A stretch of DNA of 64,000 nucleotides from contig NZ_CP146284.1 in assembly GCF_023744375.2 (NCBI RefSeq), positions 3,706,818-3,770,817 on the forward strand. Direction: 5' to 3'. How positions within the stretch are numbered: position 1 is the first letter of the stretch; every line of letters begins with the position of its first letter. Below, one piece after another: positions 54,524 to 63,641 of the stretch. Both the position numbers and the translations under genes were made by a program. Source of the stretch: Parabacteroides sp. AD58. Lineage in GTDB: Bacteria > Bacteroidota > Bacteroidia > Bacteroidales > Tannerellaceae. Below the pieces are notes generated by a model, which searched no databases, was not told where the DNA came from, and saw only the letters and a list, made by a program, of their open reading frames with translations.

Positions 54524-55336
54524 ATGATCTATAATATGAATATGAAAAAGTGGATTTTATCAATGGGAGTATTGTTTATGTTATACGGTTGTGGAAGTGT
54601 CCCATTAACCGGTCGTAAACAATTGTTGCTGGTAAGTGACCAAGAGGTTCTGTCCGCCAGTTTGACGCAGTATTCAGATTATATGAAGACTGCCAAAAAG
54701 TCAACTTCAACCAAGGATGCCAGTATGGTGACTCGTGTAGGGAAGAAGATTGCGGCAGCTACTGAAGCTTATCTGAAACAGAATGGTCTGGAGAGCGAAA
54801 TCCAGAATTTCTCGTGGGAATTTAATCTGGTCAAAGATGATCAGGTAAATGCTTTCTGCATGCCGGGAGGAAAGATTGTTGTATATGAAGGATTGATGAA
54901 TCTGGTATCGTCGGATGATGAACTGGCTGTTGTGATAGGACATGAAGTGGCTCATGCCGTGGCAAAACATAGCAATGAACGTATGAGTCAGCAGATTGTG
55001 GCACAGTATGGAAGTGCTATTCTTAGTGCGGCAGTGGCAAATAAGAGCGCGGCAGTGCAGCAGGTTGCCGGTACGGTTTACGGATTAGGAGCACAGTACG
55101 GTGTGATGTTACCTTTTTCAAGGAAACATGAAACGGAAGCCGATTATATGGGACTTGTCCTGATGACGATGGCTGGTTATAATCCGGATGTCGCGGTTGG
55201 CTTTTGGCAGAAAATGTCGGCGGGATCAAACGGTAAAGTGCCCGAGTTTATGAGTACGCATCCCAGCGATGCGACTCGAATCGCTGATATTGAGAAAGCC
55301 TTGCCAAGCATCAAGGCCCAATATGGCAAGAAATAA
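54524..55336 (+). CDS. M48-family metallopeptidase lipoprotein
   Basis: A 270-residue protein with a lipoprotein signal (LFMLYGCG) and an M48 zinc peptidase domain: H140-E-V-A-H144 in IGHEVAHAVAKHSNER, and the third ligand E205 in RKHETEADYMGL. The substrate loop NAFCMPGGKIVVYEGLM precedes the HExxH as in LoiP/BepA-like enzymes, which degrade misfolded outer-membrane proteins. A GAGGA site 8 bases before the ATG at 54524 supports that start. Likely co-expressed with the S9 peptidase upstream. Confidence 0.93.
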   Translation: MIYNMNMKKWILSMGVLFMLYGCGSVPLTGRKQLLLVSDQEVLSASLTQYSDYMKTAKKSTSTKDASMVTRVGKKIAAATEAYLKQNGLESEIQNFSWEFNLVKDDQVNAFCMPGGKIVVYEGLMNLVSSDDELAVVIGHEVAHAVAKHSNERMSQQIVAQYGSAILSAAVANKSAAVQQVAGTVYGLGAQYGVMLPFSRKHETEADYMGLVLMTMAGYNPDVAVGFWQKMSAGSNGKVPEFMSTHPSDATRIADIEKALPSIKAQYGKK

Positions 55337-55351
55337 ATGATGTATAAAATG

Positions 55352-55382
55352 TGGGAATAACCTGGTCAGACGGTTATTCCCA
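55352..55382. terminator. Terminator between M48 and MutS-like genes
   Basis: A perfect 11-bp stem (TGGGAATAACC with complement), T7 on the plus side. The stop codon of the MutS-like gene (55366) falls within the loop. Confidence 0.85.
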
Positions 55383-57159
55383 TTTTTTTCATTAGGAAGC
55401 AAGCATTCATGTTCTGTGCGATTCCAGGCCGCATCCGGTACGAAAAGCTGAGTTCTTCATTTTGGATGTCAGCTTCAAAACAGAAATTCTTGATTTGTTC
55501 GGGAAACTCTTGCTCCAAAGTTCCCAATACCAGGTCGTGCGTAGCAATGATGCCGCAACTCTGGTTGGCTATCAGTTGTTTCATTAAGGCTAATGATCCT
55601 TTTTGCTTGTCAATGGAATTGGTTCCTTTAAGGATTTCATCCAATATAATAAATAGCTTTTCTCCTGATTGCAAACGGTCGATAATCATTTTCAGCCGTT
55701 TTAATTCCGCAAAGAAATAGGATTCGTTTTCAGACAGCGAGTCTGAAGTCCGTAAGCTGGTTACCAGATGGGCAGGATAAACTACCAGTTTCTCCGCACA
55801 GACAGGCAAACCCGTACATGCCAGTAAATAATTGACACCGATGGTCCGCAGATAGGTACTTTTTCCAGCCATGTTGGCTCCGGTAATAATCAGGAACCAG
55901 GGCTTCCGGGGTATATCAATATCATTGGTTACGCAGATATCCGCTTTCATTAGCGGATGCCCGAGTCCTTTCCCTTGCATCTGGAAATATGTATCCGCTA
56001 TTTCTGGATAAACATATTTCGGATGGTTGAAGGCAAAGTTACCTAAGGAATAGAACGCGTCGAAGGTTCCCAGCGTTTCTATCCAAGATAACATATCGGA
56101 TTGATGCCGCTCTCTCCATCTTTCCAGAGCGATGGCGTGGCGAATGTCGCGTAAACAAAATAGATTCAATAGAACACCGGCCAGACTAAAGCGCTGGTTC
56201 AATGCTCCGATGTGGTGCGATAGTTGTTTCAAGGATACGGAAGCTGATTGGTTGTTACGTTGGAAACACTGTTTTAGCTGCCGTAATAAAGACGAGGAAA
56301 AATCTCTTTCTTCAATGCACTTGATCAGATTCGCATATCCATTGAATATAAGTTCCATTTTATCGACAGACTGATAAAGCCGGTTCACTTCTTTGGCACG
56401 CCAATAACCGACGACCAGACAAAAAGCTATATAAATTCCGAACCATTTCTCTGCTATGCCGGCCACAACATGACCGATTACTAATAATATCCAACCTATG
56501 GGTATGACCCAAATCATGATTCTCCAAAATGTGCTTTGGCTGAAGAACGAAGTTTCCTGACTCAGATCTTTCATCTTATGCAGGCTGTTGCTTTCCTCTT
56601 GAGCCATTTTCCCGTTGGTATAGAAATGTTGGAATTGTTCTGGCTGCTTGGCTAACTCCTGAATGGCTTCTTGCCGTTGATATATATCGTTTTTCTGGTC
56701 TAATGGCTGTTTGAGCCACGTGGCTAATCGCTTTTTTCCTTCTACGGTGACAGTCCGGTTGATAGCTTGGAAAAGAGATTTGTTCCCGAATAGGTCCAGA
56801 TCTAAAGCGAAAGAATGTCCTCCTTCAATAAATTCCGAACCACCATCGAATGCCTGATAGTCGAGGTCAAGGCCCTTCAATTCGTTGGATACAAGTTCGC
56901 ATCGGGTATCAATGTATTTCCGTTTGAAGAATAACCGGTTGTGGAAGATCATCAATCCGATGAAAGGTAGTCCGAAAAGTAAGATGATTCCAACGATAAT
57001 CTGCCAGCCTTCGTGGTAGAATAAGTATAGGAGAAGCAAGGCTCCGATAACCAATAGTAATCGAATGGTTCCGATGATATGGATTGTCCGGTTCAATTGA
57101 TTTTTCTCGATAGTAAGTGTATGTATGAGCTCTTGATAGTACGTTGATAGATTTTCCAT
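55366..57159 (-). CDS. Membrane-anchored MutS-family ATPase
   Basis: A 597-residue protein with the C-terminal MutS ATPase domain: Walker A TGANMAGKSTYLRTIG (about 424-436), Walker B LFIILDEILKGTNSIDK (about 505) and the clamp region before it. It lacks the mismatch-binding domain of MutS. It has hydrophobic helices near residues 26-75 (LLLVIGALLLLYLFYHEGWQIIVGIILLFGLPFIGLMIF) and again about 205-250, so it is tethered in the membrane. The longest frame goes to 57213; the ATG at 57159 follows an AAAAGG site. Function unknown: not mismatch repair in the usual sense. Confidence 0.88.
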   Translation of the reverse strand: MENLSTYYQELIHTLTIEKNQLNRTIHIIGTIRLLLVIGALLLLYLFYHEGWQIIVGIILLFGLPFIGLMIFHNRLFFKRKYIDTRCELVSNELKGLDLDYQAFDGGSEFIEGGHSFALDLDLFGNKSLFQAINRTVTVEGKKRLATWLKQPLDQKNDIYQRQEAIQELAKQPEQFQHFYTNGKMAQEESNSLHKMKDLSQETSFFSQSTFWRIMIWVIPIGWILLVIGHVVAGIAEKWFGIYIAFCLVVGYWRAKEVNRLYQSVDKMELIFNGYANLIKCIEERDFSSSLLRQLKQCFQRNNQSASVSLKQLSHHIGALNQRFSLAGVLLNLFCLRDIRHAIALERWRERHQSDMLSWIETLGTFDAFYSLGNFAFNHPKYVYPEIADTYFQMQGKGLGHPLMKADICVTNDIDIPRKPWFLIITGANMAGKSTYLRTIGVNYLLACTGLPVCAEKLVVYPAHLVTSLRTSDSLSENESYFFAELKRLKMIIDRLQSGEKLFIILDEILKGTNSIDKQKGSLALMKQLIANQSCGIIATHDLVLGTLEQEFPEQIKNFCFEADIQNEELSFSYRMRPGIAQNMNACFLMKKMGITV

Positions 57160-57277
57160 TTTCCTTTTAGTCTGTTTTGAGAGAACAAATTTACAATAAA
57201 ATCCAAAGTGCACAATAACGCGTACAAATAGAACACTTTTACATTTTGTCCGTTTTCTGGGCTGATTTTATTCTTAA

Positions 57278-57285
57278 TAACTTTG
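57278..57285 (+). promoter_or_regulatory. Candidate -7 element (TAACTTTG) for pldA
   Basis: TAACTTTG lies 28 bases before the pldA start; the -33 box is only a partial match (TTTTCTG). Confidence 0.5.
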
Positions 57286-57313
57286 GGTCCGTAAGAAAAT
57301 AGGTTAAAGAGAG

Positions 57314-58156
57314 ATGAAACGGTTTATTATTCTTGTGTGCATGTGTTTCTTTGTGTCCTTATCATGGGGGCAGATTTTGGAGGAGAAAAACGTAGACGTG
57401 AAGGTAAGGTACAATGCGGATAGTGTGCGTGCTGTATTAGACAAGATGCCTTATTTTACGTTGTTCCGTGATAACTATTTTTCAGGCGGTATTCCTTTAG
57501 GTACCAAGCCGACGGGCCATAATTCGGATGTAAAGTTTCAATTGAGTATTTCCCAAAGGCTGACGAAAAGTAAACTCCCTTTCGATTCTTATTTATTCAT
57601 TCAATATACGCAGAAAGCTTTTTGGGATGTATTCCGTGAATCGCTTCCTATGCGTGATCTGAACTTTAATCCCGGAATTGGATTAGGACATCTGATTATC
57701 CGGCATAACAAATATATCGGAAAAGCTTATTTGATGTTGGAACATGAATCGAATGGGAGAGACAGCATCGATTCTCGAAGTTGGAATAAGATAACGTTTT
57801 CGTGTGCTTTGGTCTTAAATGATAATTGGGAAACACAGTTTAAAACCTGGATTCCAATTATTGATGGTGAAAACAATAAAGATATCCTGAAATATAACGG
57901 TATCTTTCAATTTGCGGTAAATTATCGGACTTGTAATAAACGCTTGCAGATTGGAGCCTTGATTACACAGAGGAAGGCCTGGTTTGGTTTTAATACGCAA
58001 CTTGAATTAAGTTATAAGTTTAACAAACGGGAAAATCAGTTCTTCTTTATTCAGTATTATAATGGTTATGGCGAGAATTTATTGGAGTATAATCAATATA
58101 AAAACATGCTTCGGGTAGGCTTTGTGATCAAACCCCAAGATTTCAGTTTGTATTAA
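57314..58156 (+). CDS. pldA: Outer-membrane phospholipase A (OMPLA)
   Basis: A 280-residue protein with a signal peptide (FIILVCMCFFVSLSWG). The catalytic triad matches E. coli OMPLA in kind and spacing: H144, S146 and N158 in LEHESNGRDSIDSRSWNKITF (H142, S144, N156 in E. coli). The rest is a 12-strand type barrel with NTQLELSYKFNKRENQFFFIQYYNGYGENL. It hydrolyses misplaced phospholipids in the outer leaflet when dimerised by calcium. Single gene, with a shared terminator after it. Confidence 0.95.
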   Translation: MKRFIILVCMCFFVSLSWGQILEEKNVDVKVRYNADSVRAVLDKMPYFTLFRDNYFSGGIPLGTKPTGHNSDVKFQLSISQRLTKSKLPFDSYLFIQYTQKAFWDVFRESLPMRDLNFNPGIGLGHLIIRHNKYIGKAYLMLEHESNGRDSIDSRSWNKITFSCALVLNDNWETQFKTWIPIIDGENNKDILKYNGIFQFAVNYRTCNKRLQIGALITQRKAWFGFNTQLELSYKFNKRENQFFFIQYYNGYGENLLEYNQYKNMLRVGFVIKPQDFSLY

Positions 58157-58174
58157 CGGCCTGTTTAGACATAA

Positions 58175-58226
58175 AAAAACAAGTGTATCAAACCCATATC
58201 TCAATTGGTTCGATACACTTGTTTTT
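58175..58226. terminator. Bidirectional terminator between pldA and guaB
   Basis: A 15-bp perfect stem (AAAAACAAGTGTATC and complement) plus inner AACC/GGTT pairs, T-rich on both sides. Confidence 0.92.
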
Positions 58227-58240
58227 ATATTTATCTGGAA

Positions 58241-59734
58241 TTAATTCTGATCTTTCAGAATAACGTCGTGAGCTCCACCTTCTACAATTGAAGTAGAAGA
58301 AACCAACGTAATTTTAGCACTCTTCTGCAGCTGTTCAATTGTGATTGAACCACAACTGCACATGGTTGCCTTGATTTTACCTAAAGTTACTTCGAGGTTG
58401 TCTTTCATCTTACCTGCGTATGGAACGTAGCTGTCAACACCTTCTTCAAATTTCAGTGCTTCATTTCCGCCCATGTCATAACGCTGCCAGTTTTTAGCAC
58501 GGTTAGAACCTTCGCCCCAATATTCTTTTACGAAGTTGTTTCCTATTTTAAGCTTCTTGGTAGGTGATTCATCGAAGCGGGCAAAATAACGACCCATCAT
58601 CAGGAAGTCAGCACCCATAGCTAAAGCTAATACCATGTGGTAGTCGTGAACAAGACCACCATCGCTGCAGATAGGTACATAGATTCCTGTCTTTTCATAG
58701 TAAGCATCGCGAGCTCTGGCTACGTCGATCAAAGCTGTAGCTTGACCACGGCCAATACCTTTCTGCTCACGGGTGATACAGATAGAACCGCCTCCGATAC
58801 CAACTTTAACGAAATCGGCTCCGGCTTCTACGAGGTAGTTGAAACCTTCCTGATCAACTACATTACCGGCACCAACCAGCAACTTGTCGCCATAGGTTTC
58901 TTTGATCCAGTGAAGCGTATCAGATTGCCATTCAGAATAGCCGTCAGAAGAGTCGATACAAACTACATCAACACCGGCTTCAACCAATGCAGGAACACGT
59001 TCTTTATAATCACGTGTATTGATACCGGCACCGACCAGCAATGTTTTATCTTTACCTGACAATTCATTGGGATTTTCGTGATGACTGTCGTAATCTTTGC
59101 GGAATACAAAATATTGCAGATTCTGATTCTGATCAATAATTGGCAGTGTGTTTAATTTGTGTTCCCAGATGATTTGATTGGCTTCTTTTAATGTAACTCC
59201 TAATTCTCCAACGATAAGCTTTGAGAATGGAGTCATAAATTCTTTTACTGGAGTAGCCGGATCATCTTTTTCAACGCGATAATCTCTGCTTGTTACCATA
59301 CCCAGTAATTTCCCGTTAGGCGTTCCATCTTCTGTAATACCGATGGTTGAGTGTCCTGTCTTTTTTACCAGTGCGATTACATCCTTTAATGTATGGTTGG
59401 GAGTCAAGTTTGAATCACTAACAACGAATCCAGCTTTGAACTTCTTTACCTTACGAACCATTTCAGCCTGGCTTTCGATTGTCTGAGATCCGAATATAAA
59501 TGACAAACCGCCGTTGCGAGCGAGTTCGATAGCCAAATCCGGGCCAGAAACAGATTGCATGATAGCTGATACAAACGGAATATTCAGTTCGATAGCGGCT
59601 TTTTCGCCTGCTTTGTGTTTAACAAGTGGAGTTTTTAGCGATACATTCGCCGGAGTACATTCTTTTGTTGTTAACCCAGGAATAAGCAAGTATTCACCAA
59701 AAGTTCTTGATACATCATTTAAGTAAATTGCCAT
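58241..59734 (-). CDS. guaB: IMP dehydrogenase GuaB
   Basis: NAD-dependent oxidation of IMP to XMP, the committed step of GMP synthesis. The 497-residue TIM-barrel protein carries the catalytic cysteine (about residue 319) in [20 protein letters not shown]; the two CBS domains are inserted at about 95-215 ([33 protein letters not shown]...). The ends match the family ([21 protein letters not shown]; a C-terminal [16 protein letters not shown]). The exact first base is uncertain by one position in my reading of the sequence. Confidence 0.96.
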   Translation of the reverse strand: MAIYLNDVSRTFGEYLLIPGLTTKECTPANVSLKTPLVKHKAGEKAAIELNIPFVSAIMQSVSGPDLAIELARNGGLSFIFGSQTIESQAEMVRKVKKFKAGFVVSDSNLTPNHTLKDVIALVKKTGHSTIGITEDGTPNGKLLGMVTSRDYRVEKDDPATPVKEFMTPFSKLIVGELGVTLKEANQIIWEHKLNTLPIIDQNQNLQYFVFRKDYDSHHENPNELSGKDKTLLVGAGINTRDYKERVPALVEAGVDVVCIDSSDGYSEWQSDTLHWIKETYGDKLLVGAGNVVDQEGFNYLVEAGADFVKVGIGGGSICITREQKGIGRGQATALIDVARARDAYYEKTGIYVPICSDGGLVHDYHMVLALAMGADFLMMGRYFARFDESPTKKLKIGNNFVKEYWGEGSNRAKNWQRYDMGGNEALKFEEGVDSYVPYAGKMKDNLEVTLGKIKATMCSCGSITIEQLQKSAKITLVSSTSIVEGGAHDVILKDQN

Positions 59735-59772
59735 AAGATTCTATTTATTTACTGGATGAAAGTTTTATCTTG

Positions 59773-59780
59773 CAAAGATA
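59773..59780 (-). promoter_or_regulatory. Candidate -7 element (TATCTTTG) for guaB
   Basis: TATCTTTG on the minus strand, about 40 bases before the guaB start. A -33 TTTG at the usual distance is not clear. Confidence 0.5.
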
Positions 59781-59836
59781 AGGATTTTACTTGGATTTAT
59801 AATATTGGCAAGGGAAAGATTCATGCTATTCCATAA

Positions 59837-59875
59837 AAAAAGGAAATCTTTCGTTTGACGGAAGACTTCCTTTTT
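59837..59875 (-). terminator. Terminator of the M64 peptidase gene
   Basis: A long stem (AAAAAGGAAATCTTTCG with near-complement, one mismatch and one wobble) followed on the minus strand by TTTTTT. Confidence 0.85.
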
Positions 59876-59904
59876 AGGGTTATCAGAAGTAAATCTGTTT
59901 GCTG

Positions 59905-61191
59905 TTAGTATTTTTTGTCGCAGAAATAGTCAATCATCCGGTTGATTGCTCTTGTGCAGGCCGGACAGAAAGGTGCATAGTCGCGCATCATGCAGTGATC
60001 TACCGGGCGATATATACCTTTTGACAAATAACCTCCGCCTTCGAATACTCCACATTTATCTTTATGGGCATCATCTAATGGCGTTGGAATAGGTGTGCCG
60101 GCAGGCAATAAATCTTTCCATTTTGATTCGAAGTTGACCAATGTGGTAATATTGGGTTCCCAAGGTTCAAATTTCAGATTATAGAAGTCGTTATAAGCTA
60201 CTTCAGATGAGAAGTATTCGTCGGCAAGTCCGGCAAAACTATGTCCGAATTCATGGGTAAATACCACCGGAGTCTTAGGATGATCGGCTGTACCACAGGC
60301 ATAGAAGTTATACATTCCTCCGCCTCCATATGTATCCGCATTAATTAAGATGAAGATTGCATCTGTCGGAACATTCCAGACTGCATCACGGATAGACTTC
60401 ATGTCACGGGTAGTCAGGTACCGGTCAATACCAAATGTGTAATAGCCTGTATTGAAAATGGTGTTTTTAAAGATGCCTTTACCAGAGCTGTCGGTACCCG
60501 ATTCTTCCGAAACACTGCCAACTGCCCATACGTTAAAGTCATTTTTGCGCTGGTCGTATGGTGGAGTTTTGAACAAAGCTTCCATGAATCGTTTGGCATC
60601 GGCTACGAATTTATCTTGTTCGGCAGCGGTGTAGCCTTCAGCCAAGAAGACAAGGTCTACTTTTTCATTCGAATCGCCGTTGCTAAGAATAGGAGTTACC
60701 CGGTTTGCCTTTAAGTTTCCCTGGTCAATAAAGATACTGCTCGGATCGATATCCATCTTTAATAAGGTATGAAACTGCATGTCGCTCCGGTCGCGTGCCG
60801 TCAGTTCCATAACGATAGGATTCTTCGGATAAGGGACCGATACGCTGTTTGTCCAGGCTTGTGTTTCGGTTTTTGCCTGATCTGTCGTTCTCCATTCTTC
60901 AAACAATGTATTGAATCCGCGCGAGTAGATCAATTTGTCTGTCGCTTTATCATAGATGTTTACGTAATAACCTCCATAATAAAATTGATCGATCAAGTTA
61001 TTTAAAGGTCCGCCCCAGACCGGTTCCTTTCGTAACTGTTCAATGGCGGCCGACTGTTCCTTAGCGTTTCCACTTAAAGAAAAATCAATTCGCAGACTCT
61101 TCCTCTCAAAGTAAGTGTCGAATGTTGTTTGGGCAAATAAACTCGGTATAAAACAGAGAATGCCTAAAATTAAATGTATTGTTTTCTTCAT
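59905..61191 (-). CDS. Secreted M64-family (IgA-peptidase-like) metallopeptidase
   Basis: A protein of about 428 residues with a signal peptide (TIHLILGILCFIPSLFAQ). The M64 domain carries H313-E314-F-G-H317 within FTHEFGHSFAGLADEY, followed by the expected Asp/Glu, and upstream KVDLVFLAEGYTAAEQDKFVADAKRFMEALF, a segment typical of the family. An N-terminal beta domain (about 25-165) precedes it. The C-terminus has four cysteines (CGVF, HCMM, CPAC). M64 includes the IgA protease of Clostridium ramosum, and many Bacteroidetes homologues of unknown substrate. The frame begins with TTG at 61212; the ATG at 61191 is better. Confidence 0.92.
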   Translation of the reverse strand: MKKTIHLILGILCFIPSLFAQTTFDTYFERKSLRIDFSLSGNAKEQSAAIEQLRKEPVWGGPLNNLIDQFYYGGYYVNIYDKATDKLIYSRGFNTLFEEWRTTDQAKTETQAWTNSVSVPYPKNPIVMELTARDRSDMQFHTLLKMDIDPSSIFIDQGNLKANRVTPILSNGDSNEKVDLVFLAEGYTAAEQDKFVADAKRFMEALFKTPPYDQRKNDFNVWAVGSVSEESGTDSSGKGIFKNTIFNTGYYTFGIDRYLTTRDMKSIRDAVWNVPTDAIFILINADTYGGGGMYNFYACGTADHPKTPVVFTHEFGHSFAGLADEYFSSEVAYNDFYNLKFEPWEPNITTLVNFESKWKDLLPAGTPIPTPLDDAHKDKCGVFEGGGYLSKGIYRPVDHCMMRDYAPFCPACTRAINRMIDYFCDKKY

Positions 61192-61209
61192 AATGCTGTT
61201 GTTTTTCGG

Positions 61210-61217
61210 CAAATGTA
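61210..61217 (-). promoter_or_regulatory. Candidate -7 element (TACATTTG) for the M64 gene
   Basis: TACATTTG on the minus strand, only 18 bases before the ATG at 61191; this argues against the upstream TTG start, which would be at or before the transcription start. Confidence 0.55.
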
Positions 61218-61308
61218 GTGTTTTTAGTTTGAAATTGGTTTGTTTGGATGTGAAAATATATCGAAATAATATTTATTCGTTGTCTTTTGTGTTTTTGACA
61301 TATATGAT

Positions 61309-61375
61309 AAAGCTTTTTCATATCTGTCAAAAAGCTTTACCACATATATGAAAAAGCTTTTCGACAGATGTCAAA
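61309..61375. repeat. Three-unit 22-bp repeat array, AAGCTT core (second copy)
   Basis: AAGCTT at 61309, 61332 and 61354 (23 and 22 bases apart). Units end in AAA, and the array is followed by CAATTA, just as at 17453-17518. The fillers differ between units but are near-palindromic (for example GACAGATGTC, CACATATATG). Confidence 0.85.
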
Positions 61376-61466
61376 CAATTAAAATATAGTAGGATATTGG
61401 TCAGGAGGTAGTCAGGGGTAGCTCTTAATTATATCTAAAGTATTACCAGTCAAATTAAAAAAACAT

Positions 61467-61474
61467 TACCTTTG
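61467..61474 (+). promoter_or_regulatory. Candidate -7 element (TACCTTTG) for the amidase gene
   Basis: TACCTTTG, 27 bases before the GTG start at 61502. The intervening sequence has no in-frame ATG, which supports the GTG. Confidence 0.5.
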
Positions 61475-61501
61475 TGACCGAATTTTCAGAAACTTCAGAA
61501 A

Positions 61502-62725
61502 GTGATTCGTAAATTATTGTATATTATATCATTTGCATCTCTTTTTATGGTTGTTCCAGTAGTCTTACAGGCAGCTGTAAAGGATTTTGTCGTTGTGATT
61601 GATGCTGGGCATGGAGGAAAAGATCCAGGTGCACGGGGGAAAATCATCAATGAAAAAGCAATAAATTTATCTATCGCTTTGAAATTGGGGAAACTTATTG
61701 CGAGTAAACATTCCGATGTGAGGATTGTTTATACGCGTAGTACTGACAAATTTGTAGAACTGGATGAACGGGCCGAAATAGCCAATCGGAACAAAGCCGA
61801 TTTGTTTATATCCATTCATACGAACTCAGTAGCTAAGGGTAATCAGGCAAAAGGAACTGAAACATATACGTTAGGTTTGGCCCGTACGGAAGAAAATCTG
61901 GCAGTCGCTATGCGGGAAAATTCAGCTATCTTGTTAGAGGATAATTACGAACAGAAATATGAGGGATTTGATCCTAATTCAACGGAATCATATATCATAT
62001 TTGAGTTTATCCAGAATAAACACATGCAGCAGAGTATTGCATTAGCCTCCGACATACAAACGTGTTTCGCTTCTTCCAGGCGAGATGACAGAGGTGTCAG
62101 ACAGGCCGGTTTTCTGGTTTTGAGAAAGACCAGTATGCCAAGCGTCCTGATTGAAGTGGGCTTTATCTCAAATAGAGAAGAAGAACGTTACTTGGCTTCA
62201 GAATCCGGACAACAACAGCTGGCCAAGGCTATATCAAATGCTTTTGACCGCTATAAACGGGAATATGATGCCCGCCAGGGTACTTCGTTTGGAAAAAGCT
62301 GGGATGTTGTGGAGCCAGCGGCGGATGATTATGCTGCAGACTTTGCTTCTTCTGCTACCGATTATGATACAGATGATAATCCGCCGGCAGGAAGTGAGGA
62401 AGATATACTGAGAAAGAAGAAGGCACGTATGGCCGCTCAGTCAGATTCAAAAAGAAACAGTGAACAGCAGATTTCGAATCAGACCTCTTCGGGAACTTTA
62501 TATAAGATTCAAATTCTGACATCTGATAAGAAGTTATCGGCTAATTCCCGCTTGTTCAAAGGGTACGAACCTGTTGAGTGTGTAGAAGGAAGGCGATTTT
62601 ATAAATACTTTTACGGGTCAACGTCCAGTTACAACGAAATAAAGAAATTGTGGCGTAGCGTTGTAAAAGACTTTAAAGACGCTTATATTGTCGTTTTTAA
62701 GGATGGAAAACAAGTAAATAATTAA
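61502..62725 (+). CDS. N-acetylmuramoyl-L-alanine amidase (Amidase_3) with SPOR-like end
   Basis: A 407-residue cell-wall amidase that starts with GTG. A signal peptide or anchor (about 3-25) is followed by the amidase_3 domain with zinc ligands H37 (DAGHGGKDPGA), E51 (INEKAINLS) and H106 (FISIHTNS), and the catalytic Glu in VLIEVGFISNREE. A Ser/Asp-rich linker (about 270-335) leads to a C-terminal SPOR-like segment (LYKIQILTSDKKLSANSRLFKGYEPVEC...). It removes stem peptides from glycan strands, probably during division. The MCE gene follows by 31 bases. Confidence 0.93.
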   Translation: MIRKLLYIISFASLFMVVPVVLQAAVKDFVVVIDAGHGGKDPGARGKIINEKAINLSIALKLGKLIASKHSDVRIVYTRSTDKFVELDERAEIANRNKADLFISIHTNSVAKGNQAKGTETYTLGLARTEENLAVAMRENSAILLEDNYEQKYEGFDPNSTESYIIFEFIQNKHMQQSIALASDIQTCFASSRRDDRGVRQAGFLVLRKTSMPSVLIEVGFISNREEERYLASESGQQQLAKAISNAFDRYKREYDARQGTSFGKSWDVVEPAADDYAADFASSATDYDTDDNPPAGSEEDILRKKKARMAAQSDSKRNSEQQISNQTSSGTLYKIQILTSDKKLSANSRLFKGYEPVECVEGRRFYKYFYGSTSSYNEIKKLWRSVVKDFKDAYIVVFKDGKQVNN

Positions 62726-62756
62726 TTTGAAACTAAAAAAATAACAGGATAACAAG

Positions 62757-63641
62757 ATGAAAAAAGTATTCACCAAGGAAGCAAAGATTGGATTAGTCTC
62801 TATTATCAGCCTGATCTTACTTTATTTCGGAATCAATTATTTGAAAGGCATTAATCTATTTAAGCCTGTAAATCACTATGAAGTTGCTTTTACGAATGTG
62901 AAAGGAGTCACAATTTCCAGCCCGGTTTATGTGGAAGGATTCAAAGTGGGTTTGGTTCGTGAGATTCGATACGATTATGAATCAAAAGATAAAATAATCG
63001 TAGACATCAGCTTGGAAGAAGAAATGAAAATAAATAAAGGAAGCTATATCAGCATCGTCAACAGTTTCTTAGGTGGAGCTGAGCTTCATATCCATTTGAA
63101 CAAGTATGTTTCGGAATATTACAAACCGGGAGATACGATTGAAGGTCGGATGACAGAAGATATGATGCAATCCGTTCAGGAAGACTTGCTGCCTTCGGTA
63201 GAAGCCATGTTGCCGAAGATTGATTCCATTTTAGGCGGACTTGAAAAGATCGTAAATCATCCAGCTTTGACTCAGTCTTTGGAACATGTAGAAAAGTCTA
63301 CAGCCAACTTGGAGGTTTCTACTCGCCAGTTAAATCAGTTGTTATCGAGTGATGTGCCGGTGATTGTGACAAACCTGAAAACCATAACAGCCAATTTCTC
63401 GGATGTCAGTGGTGAATTGAAAACTTTGGATTTACAATCAACTGTTGAAAGCATTAATGCTACTTTGGCTAACTTGAAAGTGACGACTGAGAAGTTTAAT
63501 TCAAAGGATAATACCTTAGGTTTACTCCTGAACGATAGGGCTCTGTACGATAATCTGAACAGTACTTCCGACAATGCGTCAAAACTTCTGCTTGATTTAC
63601 GTGAGAATCCGAAGCGCTATGTTCACTTCTCTGTATTCTGA
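62757..63641 (+). CDS. MCE-domain protein (MlaD-like), phospholipid transport
   Basis: A 294-residue protein with an N-terminal transmembrane helix (about 10-28: KIGLVSIISLILLYFGINYL) and one MCE domain (YEVAFTNVKGVTISSPVYVEGFKVGLVREIRYDYESKDKIIVDISLEEEMKINKGSYISI...FLGGAELHIHLN, about 40-125). This is followed by a long helical, coiled-coil-like tail (about 140-280), the MlaD/PqiB style. Such proteins form rings that carry lipids between membranes. The matching ATPase and permease genes are not adjacent. Co-transcribed with the amidase. Confidence 0.92.
   Translation: MKKVFTKEAKIGLVSIISLILLYFGINYLKGINLFKPVNHYEVAFTNVKGVTISSPVYVEGFKVGLVREIRYDYESKDKIIVDISLEEEMKINKGSYISIVNSFLGGAELHIHLNKYVSEYYKPGDTIEGRMTEDMMQSVQEDLLPSVEAMLPKIDSILGGLEKIVNHPALTQSLEHVEKSTANLEVSTRQLNQLLSSDVPVIVTNLKTITANFSDVSGELKTLDLQSTVESINATLANLKVTTEKFNSKDNTLGLLLNDRALYDNLNSTSDNASKLLLDLRENPKRYVHFSVF

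Noticed and set aside
55366..57159. Canonical mismatch repair MutS
   Set aside because: The mismatch-binding N-terminal domain is missing, and membrane helices are present instead.
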